A stretch of DNA of 64,000 bases, taken from Cheiracanthium punctorium. Its lineage: Eukaryota > Arthropoda > Arachnida > Araneae > Cheiracanthiidae. The stretch's first letter is position 1, and every line of letters begins with the position of its first letter. The translations under genes were made by a program, and so were the position numbers. Of this stretch, positions 55,695-64,000 are shown one piece after another. The stretch spans positions 396,212 to 460,211 of the forward strand of contig JAWZYV010016933.1 in the NCBI GenBank assembly GCA_038373885.1, in the 5' to 3' direction. A model generated the notes under the pieces. The model was not told where the DNA came from, did not search any database, and saw nothing but the letters and a program-made list of their open reading frames with translations.

Positions 55695-57347
55695 AAAAAT
55701 CTAAGAATTTTCAGAATAATTTCTAATCCTAATATCAGTTCCAAGGGCATAGCCAGGATTTTCATCGAGGGGGGGGGGGAGGACATGGAGTCCAACCGGA
55801 GAATGCCGGTTTCTCATAATCAGATCCTACGACTAGCTCATTTTAGGGGGGCAGCTTGTTTGCTTTTCAAAGCATTTTTTTAAGCCTTTCTTGTCACTGC
55901 ACTTAATGCAAAAACCTTTTTTTCAGTAATTATACTTCGTGATTAACGTAATAGTTTAAGTTCTGTAACTTCCCTTTAAACTTTGAAAATTATCGTACTT
56001 TACCGTAAAGCTTGAGATTAGCGGTCGCCAGATCGCCAGTGGCGACTGTGGAATTATTCCTGGCGACTGCAAAACAGTCTGTCAGTCGCCAAAATTGGCG
56101 ACCAGCAAAATTTACTCAGCAAGCAACCCCCCTCCCCCCTCGTTTCCGTCCCCGTAACAAAAGTCGGCGCTGTATGTCCGAGCAAAGTAAAGCAAAGCAG
56201 TTGAAAAAACGTCTAAAATTGATGATGCGCAAAATTTACCTAGTCCCGCCCACCCTCGGCCTCGTATTAAAAGCTGAATGTCAGCGCTATATGGACAAGC
56301 AGGGGAGAAAGGGTTGCAGACGTCTATGGGAGGGGAAGAAAGGGGAGGAGCTCATCATAACTGATAACATACATGTAACATTTGGGATGGGGTAGGAACG
56401 CACCGGAACAGAATACTCAGGGTCCCTCTCTGTGACTCTGTGACGGCCGTAATAAAAGAAGAGTGAAAAGGACTTTTATTTAAAACTAAATTTGATATTT
56501 GCCTACTGATACAATATATGACTGTATGTGAAAGATGCATTAAGTATCTCATTAATAAGACATTGTACTGAAGGAACGAAGCTAATATTTTTCTAAATTA
56601 AAGTACTCCCCTTTGTATATTTTCCGTCGTTCGACTCAGTCAGGGTCCAGTCAACTTAAGAGTAATCGATTATATTTTTTAAAAATTTCATGTGATCTTT
56701 ACTATGACCCTTCTAAAATTGTAGATGGGAAGCACGTGCATTTTTTTTTTTTTTTAATTATTATTATTAACTTGAAAACAATAAACAAACCCTCTGCTTT
56801 TGAAAGGTCGATGAAGAGGTTGGCATTCTTTGCATCCTGATTTACGCTACAGCAGATCGAAAACTACCACGCAAGATGCTTTATTTAAAACGAACAAAAA
56901 TGTTATTTTGTACATTCGAATACGCAAATAAAAACTAATGTCATAAACATACCGTTTTCAGTTTTAAATAAATCTAATTTCAGCTGCTTTCCCATTATTA
57001 CGTTTTTCCTTTTGCAAGAGTTTTGGCATCTCTACAATAGCGCGAGAGGGAGGGGGAAGAGAAACAGACAAAACACTTGATTTTGTTTTATTCTGTAATC
57101 ACTGGTAAAAGCGCTCGCTCTTCAAAGCTTAAATAAACAGATCTCCATGCCTTTAGAATTCCATTAATCAGCGTTACAGCTGTCCGAGAAGAGAGAAGTG
57201 TTTCTCCCCCCCCCCCCCTCCTGTTCACACTTCAAGCTTTTTTTTTTTTTTTTCCCCAGTTCAGTTTTAATGACAGGGAGTTTCTCTGTAGATTATACGA
57301 ATAGAAGGCATTTTTGGTCGGCTGAAGTGAAAACGTATCCCTCCCCC

Positions 57348-57458
57348 CATGGGCGCCGGCAGCAGTGTTTTTAGTTGCTTTTTTGCTCTTTCCAATATGG
57401 TAACCATACGTTGAAGTAGTCTTCCCCCCTACTTGGAAATATTCTGCCAGCGCCCATG
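57348..57458. mobile_element. hAT MITE, 111 bp
   Basis: CATGGGCGCCGGCAG at the left and CTGCCAGCGCCCATG at the right are inverted copies with one mismatch. The flanks CCTCCCCC and CCCCCCCC match at 7 of 8, though low complexity weakens this. Confidence 0.5.
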
Positions 57459-58087
57459 CCCCCCCCCCCCCCCCGCAAAAATTTCTCCCTGTTTTAAGTT
57501 ATTTCTTTTATATGATTCACCTTTGTAAATTGAACCTTTAGTATGTGTAACGTTCGTTAAAAAATGTTTTACATAATCAGACACTTGATTATTTGAAAGT
57601 GGAAACCTTGAAAATGGGCTGTTTGAGTAGCACATGCTTACGATTTCCCCATCTTAAAATGCATCTGATTTTCCTTAAAATTTGATTAGATGCTTAGTGG
57701 TTTTTTTTTTAAATAGGAGGTTGGGGAGCTACTACCTTAAGTAAAATAACCATTTGTTAGCTTCTTGCAAGTCCAAAATTAGTAAATTAGGAGGAAGCGT
57801 ACTGTCGAAATTAATAGAAAATTGGGGCCCTTGATCCTCTTTCTTTTATTAAGTCCCAATTCCTTTTCCCCCCATAAATTCCATGAATGAAAGGAGAGAT
57901 AAATTAAATAAATAGTACTTTATTATGTGTACACCATAAGTTGAGAAAATGGTCTGCAATACTATATATATTATCTTACCTCCAGTTTCTTACTTAAAAA
58001 AAAAATTTTTTTTTTTTTTTTTTTACTTAGGCTTCATGTTTCACAAGTGCTTGGTAATAGTGACAACTTTCTAATAATGTCAAAATA

Positions 58088-59487
58088 CACTGCTGGCCAT
58101 CGTAAATGCAACACCCTGAAGGAAGCATGCAAATAATATGAAATTTACAACATGCATTAGCTGAGGTGAGATATGCAAATGATTAGAATTTCAGCGCAGA
58201 CGCACATCAAGCGCGCCTGTGGCGCCACCTCAAAGCGCTATTTAAGGCTTGGAGATTTCGACGGTTTCAAGTACAGCAATTGTGTTTTTCTTGCTTTTTT
58301 TTCAAAAAAACGATAAATTATGCCTCGTAGGAAACAACGATCATCTTTTGATCAAGTATCCGAGTTTGACAGAGGAAGGATAGTGGCATACCGAGATTGT
58401 GGGTTATCTTTCAGGGAAATCGGTCGTCGTATTGGACGAAACCAAACAACTGTGATGCGGATATGTGATCGTTGGGTGCAGGAGGGTACGACGGACAGAC
58501 GTGATCGACCTCAGTGCACCACGTCACGTGATGACAGGCAGATTGTACGCATGGCAGTGACGGACCGCTCAGTCACATCACGAACCATATCACAGCAGAT
58601 TCAGTCTGTAACGCATCATCCAGTGTCTGCGCGTACCATTCGACGTCGTTTACAGCAGAATGGTCTGTCCGCAAGACGTCCGTTGCTTTGTCTACCTCTG
58701 ACGCGGAACCACAGACGTCTCCGCCGCCAATGGTGCGATGAAAGAAGGATGTGGACGACAGAATGGAATGAAATTCTCTTTACTGACGAGTCACGCTTCT
58801 GTATGCAACACCACGACGGTCGGATTCGAGTCTGGAGACACCGTGGAGAGAGGATGCTGAACAGCTGCATTATGCACCGTCACACTGGTCCTGCACCGGG
58901 TATTATGGTATGGGGCGGTATCGGATATCTCTCTCGCACTCCTCTAGTACGCATTGCCGGTACTTTAACCAGCCAGCGCTACATCTCCGAGGTGTTGGAG
59001 CCAGTTGTCCTTTCTTACCTTCAGGGCTTGCCAACAGCCATATTTCAGCAGGATAATGCACGGCCACACGTGGCACGCATTGTCCAAGGGTTCTTCGTCA
59101 ATCACCAGATTGAATTGCTTCCCTGGCCGGCGCGCTCTCCGGATCTTTCGCCGATAGAAAACATGTGGTCCATGGTTGCTCAACGACTGACCCAGAGTTC
59201 ATCCCCAGCTGTCACACCAGATCAACTTTGGCAACGTGTGGAAGCTGCTTGGTCTGCTGTACCCCAAGAACACATTCAAAGTCTCTTTGAATCAATGCCG
59301 AGGCGTGTGGCAGCTGTGATCTCCAACAACGGCGGCTACTCTGGGTACTGATTTTGGCAGGAACCACGCTTCATAGAATGCTGTAAATTTAATCATTTGT
59401 TACTTGGTCAACATGTTATCTACACAATAAATTTTGTTGTGATATCTCTTGTTTTTCTTGGTGTTGCAATTTGGGTGGCCAGCAGTG
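58088..59487 (+). mobile_element. Tc1-family element C, intact
   Basis: The ends CACTGCTGGCCATCGTAAAT and, from the right, CACTGCTGGCCACCCAAATT each continue GCAACACC. TA lies at 58086-58087 and 59488-59489. 1400 bp, with one uninterrupted transposase. Confidence 0.94.
58320..59351 (+). CDS. Tc1 transposase, uninterrupted
   Basis: A 343-residue DDE transposase that would cut and rejoin the element at TA sites in the nucleus. The start ATG at 58320 lies 230 bp inside the TIR and gives the normal family length. Residues 1-120 form two helix-turn-helix domains (EFDRGRIVAYRDCGLSFREI, then GRRIGRNQTTVMRICDRW; second block TSRTISQQIQSV, ARTIRRRLQQNGLSARR). The catalytic triad is complete with DD34E spacing: D156 in FTDESRF, D245 in QQDNARPH, E280 in SPDLSPIENMW. 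The glycine-rich MVWGGIGY is at residues 196-203. The end MPRRVAAVISNNGGYSGY is typical. It is more GC-rich than its surroundings, as expected of recently transferred DNA. No stop or frameshift seen, so activity is possible. Confidence 0.95.
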   Translation: MPRRKQRSSFDQVSEFDRGRIVAYRDCGLSFREIGRRIGRNQTTVMRICDRWVQEGTTDRRDRPQCTTSRDDRQIVRMAVTDRSVTSRTISQQIQSVTHHPVSARTIRRRLQQNGLSARRPLLCLPLTRNHRRLRRQWCDERRMWTTEWNEILFTDESRFCMQHHDGRIRVWRHRGERMLNSCIMHRHTGPAPGIMVWGGIGYLSRTPLVRIAGTLTSQRYISEVLEPVVLSYLQGLPTAIFQQDNARPHVARIVQGFFVNHQIELLPWPARSPDLSPIENMWSMVAQRLTQSSSPAVTPDQLWQRVEAAWSAVPQEHIQSLFESMPRRVAAVISNNGGYSGY

Positions 59488-60212
59488 TATTCTATATCAC
59501 TTAGCCACACAGATCTCAGTATACAAGTACTTCTGGCAAATCTAAAACCTTTTGAATCACCTTTATTAAATCTTACGCAACTCGTAACGGCGATACCGCT
59601 ACTCAAATTGCGTTAATCTAACTACGCACTTTCTTTCGGCTGTTAAAACGTGCAGTGATGCTAATTTGCCGCCCTCTTACGTCACTATATGACGTTTTTC
59701 CCTCTCGGCGAATGACGGGTAACTTTTTGTTTACTCGGTCGTCCGCCAGGGGCCTTTAAATGCTGTTACATTTAGTGAAGCTTTCTCTTGCCGGTCAATG
59801 GCTTACTTGCACGGCAACTGGTCAGCCGTTTTTGTTCCAGTCTGCAATTATGTTTTTTGCTTGCTGTGACTCCAGCACAAGATGTGCTTATGTGGATTGT
59901 AAGGCATTTATGTTTCTACCATTTTTAATAAACTGTTTTTATCTGCTAAAAGGTGTCTTCATCTGTTTGTCATCATGCATTTTTTAGACTGTTTCTTTAA
60001 ACAACCTGCTTCCTCTGCCAATTAAAACCTGCTAGTTTTAGATGTTCAACGTCGACGTTAAAACGTCATTTTTTATATAAGAAATTCAGTAAACGTTTAG
60101 CCCAGTCAACTTTGAACAACACAGCTGCCCCCCTGCCCCTCGCTGGCTATGCCCATGATGAGTTCCACGCAGAACAGAATCGAAATAGTTTTAGGTAAAA
60201 GAATAAGAGGTA

Positions 60213-61402
60213 CAGCTTTAGAATGGTCCCTTTGGCGCGCTTTATTTTTGGCGACTTTTTTTGCCGTGACAAAGGATGCCAATATGGTAACCCCGCCGTC
60301 GGATGCTCCGGAGCGGTAACCCTAACCTCGGGCGAAAAGTGGATTCTTCCGTGACGTCACGGATGCGCTTGTGTTCGTCCGGCAAATCGTGACCGTTTGT
60401 TCCTTTCATGAACTTTTTGAGCCCTGTGTATTTCTTAGCGCGGGAGGTTCGTTCGAATGGTTGATCTGCCATGTGCTTTATGGTTTTATTTTAATGGCTT
60501 TATTTTACATTAAATTTTATTATTATTTAATTATTTTTGAAATTTAAAACAGCTGTTCAGGTTCATACTGACTGTTTACATACAGTTTTGTATGAATAAG
60601 CATTCTTTTGATAGTACGTTTCAGATTAATATTTGCGTTCTCGATTGTTTATTTGTTAAGGGTAGAAGCAACAAATAATTACGCTATTAATATTTTATAC
60701 AGTTAAATAATTTTAGATATTTTGATTTTATTATTTCCATATTGCAATAATTTAGAGATTTTAATCAAGGTATGTGATAAGCATTGTTTGTTTTTATTTG
60801 TTATTATTACCTTTGTTTATTTGTTAATGGTAGGAGCAACAAATAATTCCGTTATTAATATAATATTTGATATTTTGATTTTATTATTTCAATATTGAAA
60901 CAATTTAGCGATTTTAATTAAGGTATGAGATAAGCATTGTTCGTTATGATTTGAATTAGTTCTTTATTTTGCTTACGTAGTCTTTTGTCAGAATGCTAAA
61001 ATGTATTTTAATTTTTTCTTTTTTATTTGTTATTTTTGTGAGGTATTGCCTTTAGAATATTATTTGTTTGCATTGTTTAATTTAATCTACTAAAAAGAGA
61101 AAGGGGGTTGAGGGGGGGCACAGCCCTCCCTCACACAAAAAGAAAAGTTATTAAATTTTATTAAACCGAATCTATATGTACATGTAAGCTTGTTATCTGT
61201 TTAATTTTTTTTTCATAAAAATATTTAAAAGCCATTAAAATAAATCATAGCAAAATTAACGGCGACGATCAATTATCTCGGAGCCAGCGCCATCCGATCC
61301 ACCATATTGTTTACAATTGGCATCGGCAAGGCAAACTTGGGTTGGCGACAAGATTTTGTCGCCAAATCAAAAAATTGCCAAAAAGGGACCATACTAAAGC
61401 TG
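60213..61402. mobile_element. Non-autonomous TIR element, CAGCTTTAG ends
   Basis: The left end CAGCTTTAGAATGGTCCCTT and right-end complement CAGCTTTAGTATGGTCCCTT are followed on both sides by TGGCGAC-type words over about 60 bp. 1.19 kb. Flanking duplications not found. A 76-codon antisense ORF inside has no recognised domain. Confidence 0.6.
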
Positions 61403-64000
61403 TTCCATAAGAATTTATTTAAGAATACGTGTAACATTAATCACGTCCATGGACACAGAACAACAACAGTATAACTTGATTGTCGAAGAAACAACAGAAA
61501 ATCAAGACAACAAGTGAAATAAAAGAGTGTGTCAGTTTAATAGAAAAACACATTTATTCAAGATATTGAAGTTCCACTGCATACCTAATTTAGAATACTG
61601 CAAAAGAATAAAAAGGCTGGTAGCCAAATTTAGTGATTTTGAAGAAGTAGATTTTTTTTTTTTAAGGGCAAGAAACAATAAGTAATCGTAAATACATTAA
61701 CACATCACATGGCAGTTTCAACATAAGAAACTTCCTTTTTTATTATTTTTTTTTTTAATAAACCAACCAATGGTACAAAACTAGTTCTGTAACAATGTAT
61801 AGATTCATTTTTAATCAAATATGTTTTAAACAATAATTAGCAAACAATTCTTTAATATTTCTTATTGGTTTATTCTAATGAATTCTGTGATTTCTTCAAC
61901 ATTATTAAATTAACACGAATAAATTCGAACGAACGTGTCAATAAGAACTGAAAACTTAATCGCAACGTTTTTACATGCCGGAGACTCTGCCAAGCCAAAG
62001 CTGTCTTGTGTTGCCAAAACTTTTTTGCTAAGTTGTAAAATATTTACCCCCATATGCAGACAACTCAACTAATGAAGTGATAATGATACGATCATTTTCT
62101 AAAAAATAATGATCGTATCACTATCTCGTATGCAAACTCAAAGGAAATGATGATCATTATCTCTGACGTCAGAACATACCCCGATCATTTTCTCCAAAAC
62201 AACTTTTAGAGGCGATATCGATTATATCGAATGTAGACCAATCAGAGGTCTTCTAGCAGTGGGGTTTATTAATATGACGTAATGCAGAATTTCCCCTGCT
62301 GTACCCTGTCTGCTAGCAGCTAGCGAGTTTGTTTTGATTTTAACGGTGAGCTCATGATGGCTGAAAGTGGATTTTTAAGCCTTGCTATGCAATATAATAG
62401 ATCGAATAGAAATAAAAGAACTTGCAAAAGTCTTTTAAAACATTTCAATAACGATATAAATTCAATAGTCAGTTTTGTAAAGATAATTTTTATGTACAAA
62501 GGTATACAGATTAAACTCGCAAATTAAATTTGCGATTTGTATTTGCTTTCCTTAGAGTTGGAATGTTAAAGTTTTATGGTGAGTATGTTTAAAGTTTTAT
62601 AGTTTCTTTTCGTCTTTATGTTAATTATACTCTTTTGAAATGCATGAACTGCAGCTCATATTCTTTCTAACACTCCTGAATAATACACAGTTATGCAGAG
62701 TGCATTGCACACACACACACAATAGCATTTTCTTTTCTTCTTTTTTTTTAAACCACACGATTTCTTGTAATGTGCTTTTAATTAAGATATCCCACATTTA
62801 CTATGTTAGTGTTTAAAAATATACTACTATAACATGTTGTACTTAATTAGTACATGTAAAAGTGCTCAATTTTCATCAGTTGATAAATGGATAATTTTCA
62901 TCAGTTGATATAAGGTGTTTATATTTTGTGTATATCTTACTATTGACCTAACTTTACGATTTATTTTAAGTTAGCATGTTTTACTTTGTGTGCTACATTT
63001 ATTAAAGTTATTTAAAATATTATAAATTATCTTGTTTAATTAACATACTACACAAAATGTTAGATAATTTATTAAACTACCTGATTATTTATTTCTATCT
63101 ATATAACAATATTCAAGCATTTTTTTAAAAACTTTATTATTTAAGTTTTTCGTGTCTTCTAGATGTGCTAATTTGTTAATTTTATCATTTAAGATATAAC
63201 TTTTCCCAAGATTCTTCTTATGAACTCCTTTTCAGATTAAAAAAAATAAAATAAATCCCTAGTGTACTAGTGCATTTTTTTTATTTTTTTTTTTGCGTGT
63301 GTATGTGTGTGAACTCTTTTTTTCCCACATCTCATGACTGGTTAGATACAAATATATTATAATATATAGTTTATCTATTTATTTGCTCCTGTTCATGTTG
63401 CTTTATCAAAAATAAATTTTTAAATACTTCGAATGAAAATAATTACTAAATTACAGGATTGAGTCTGTGCTTTTATGGATTTCAGCCGTATAGTTTTAAG
63501 AGTAATATGCTAACTGATTTTTTGGGAATGACAGAAATATTCATATCTCTGCCTTCTCAAATAAATCTGTTGGATACTCTAAAAACAAATCTCTAATTGC
63601 CAGTGAAGTGTGCTACCTCACTAAGTGGAGATAACTTGCCAAAGTGTACAATGTTCGAGGTAATCACAAAAGGTAAGCAATATCTTTTAGTTTTATACAA
63701 GTTACTAGCCGCCTCCAGCAACCAGTTGGTTCGTCATCGTAATAAATGTTGTTCGAAGAGAACCAAGATTTATTAAGTAAGATGACGAATCAACGATTTC
63801 ATGTTCCTCACCGTCTTCCTTGGCCCTGAAATCTCTGATTCTGAATGGAATTTAAAATTAAGATGGTTACAAATAGGAGCAGCCCTATGGTAAGTGTCGA
63901 CCCCTGCTAATATAAAAATGATGTCCCCCTTTTACGTTCTACTTAGTTTTTGAGTTCTAAATGATGCCCCTTCGAAGCCAGCGCCCAGATGCGATGCTTA
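61403..64000. other. AT-rich sequence without recognised genes
   Basis: No exon, repeat family or transposon end supported. Features are a small hairpin at 62085-62119, a (CA)n at about 62708-62720 and a T/GT-rich tract at about 63276-63310. A direct repeat GTTTATTTGTTA.GGTAG just upstream (60647 and 60815) belongs to the preceding element. Confidence 0.5.
62085..62119. repeat. Perfect 12-bp hairpin
   Basis: GATACGATCATT (62085-62096) and AATGATCGTATC (62108-62119) with an 11-base AT-rich loop. GATCATTTTCT recurs at about 62193. Confidence 0.7.

Larger units (their letters stand above)
55742..60157. mobile_element. hAT-type element of 4.4 kb carrying Tc1-C
   Basis: The ends CAAGGGCATAGCCAGG and, from the right, CATGGGCATAGCCAGCG are flanked by 8-bp repeats ATCAGTTC (55734-55741) and ATGAGTTC (60158-60165), 7 of 8 identical. 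G-run sequence follows both ends. No hAT transposase seen. About 1.5 kb of it is later insertions (Tc1-C and a 111-bp MITE). Repeated TGGCGAC/GTCGCCA words occur at 56024-56105. Confidence 0.55.

Noticed and set aside
56012..56395. 127-codon ORF
   Set aside because: It starts in TGGCGAC-type repeat DNA, has low-complexity basic stretches, and shows no homology or splice context.
59500..60010. Possible solo LTR (CTTTAAATGC box, AATAAA at 59926)
   Set aside because: No matching second LTR, no TG..CA borders or target duplication; it lies within the 55742-60157 element.
60242..60472. 76-codon antisense ORF inside a TIR element
   Set aside because: No recognisable domain and no second copy to show conservation.
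1..64000. CRISPR arrays, rRNA genes, functional tRNA genes, bacterial operons
   Set aside because: None seen; repeats present are microsatellites, minisatellites or transposon ends, and the gene structure is eukaryotic.

Overview
This window is AT-rich, intron-like DNA from an animal nuclear genome. The mix of Penelope-like elements with GIY-YIG endonuclease, mariner, several Tc1 elements, copia and gypsy LTR retrotransposons, Helitron-type elements and hAT elements points to an arthropod. An arachnid such as a spider is plausible, but that is inference and no marker gene is present. There are no prokaryotic operons, rRNA genes, clear tRNA genes or CRISPR arrays.

Host coding content: the only host gene signal is a row of C2H2 zinc-finger exons, all on the + strand, at about 16.9, 18.0, 23.4, 32.0, 36.75 and 41.2 kb. 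Each follows a pyrimidine tract and (except the first) an AG acceptor, each ends in its own stop codon, and all six enter the reading frame two bases after the acceptor (phase 1). None has a donor site or a downstream partner. This is the layout of alternative 3'-terminal exons of one gene, as in insect lola, mod(mdg4) or broad. The common 5' exons, with whatever N-terminal domain they encode, must lie upstream of the window. Exons A and B are decayed. C and D are products of a duplication of at least 1.4 kb. E and F are intact and divergent.

Layout: 0-4.5 kb, Penelope-like elements and a dead mariner. 4.8-5.3 kb, a hAT MITE. 5.6-11.0 kb, a copia element with both LTRs and a 5-bp target duplication, whose central part is replaced by a hAT copy. 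11.3-16.9 kb, small MITEs and intron. 16.9-18.3 kb, decayed exons A and B. 19.8-20.35 kb, a TRIM-like LTR miniature. 21.35-22.84 kb, two adjacent MITEs. 23.4 kb, exon C. 26.2-31.2 kb, a gypsy element with long LTR, gag, a UUUAAAC frameshift site and pol truncated after RNase H. 31.5-33.6 kb, exon D flanked by a Helentron-like insert and a long-TIR Tc1/mariner relic. 34.4-35.5 kb, another long-TIR element. 36.2 kb, a SINE. 36.75 kb, exon E. 37.8-39.0 kb, a Penelope element with inverted arms. 39.8-40.6 kb, a Tigger-like MITE. 41.2 kb, exon F. 41.7-42.9 kb, a Helitron. 43.4-44.6 kb, an unclassified TIR element. 44.8-54.0 kb, one hAT element (TSD TATGTATG) packed with nested insertions: a SINE split by a second hAT, a MITE, a Helentron-like element split by a Tc1, another Tc1, and small hAT MITEs. 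54.2-55.2 kb, a large foldback palindrome. 55.7-60.2 kb, another hAT carrying an intact Tc1. 60.2-61.4 kb, a TIR element. 61.4-64 kb, featureless.

The point of greatest interest is how the zinc-finger terminal exon array is being built (duplicates C/D), lost (A/B) and interrupted by mobile DNA. The nested transposons can be dated relative to one another from target duplications and from empty paralogous sites visible inside this same window.
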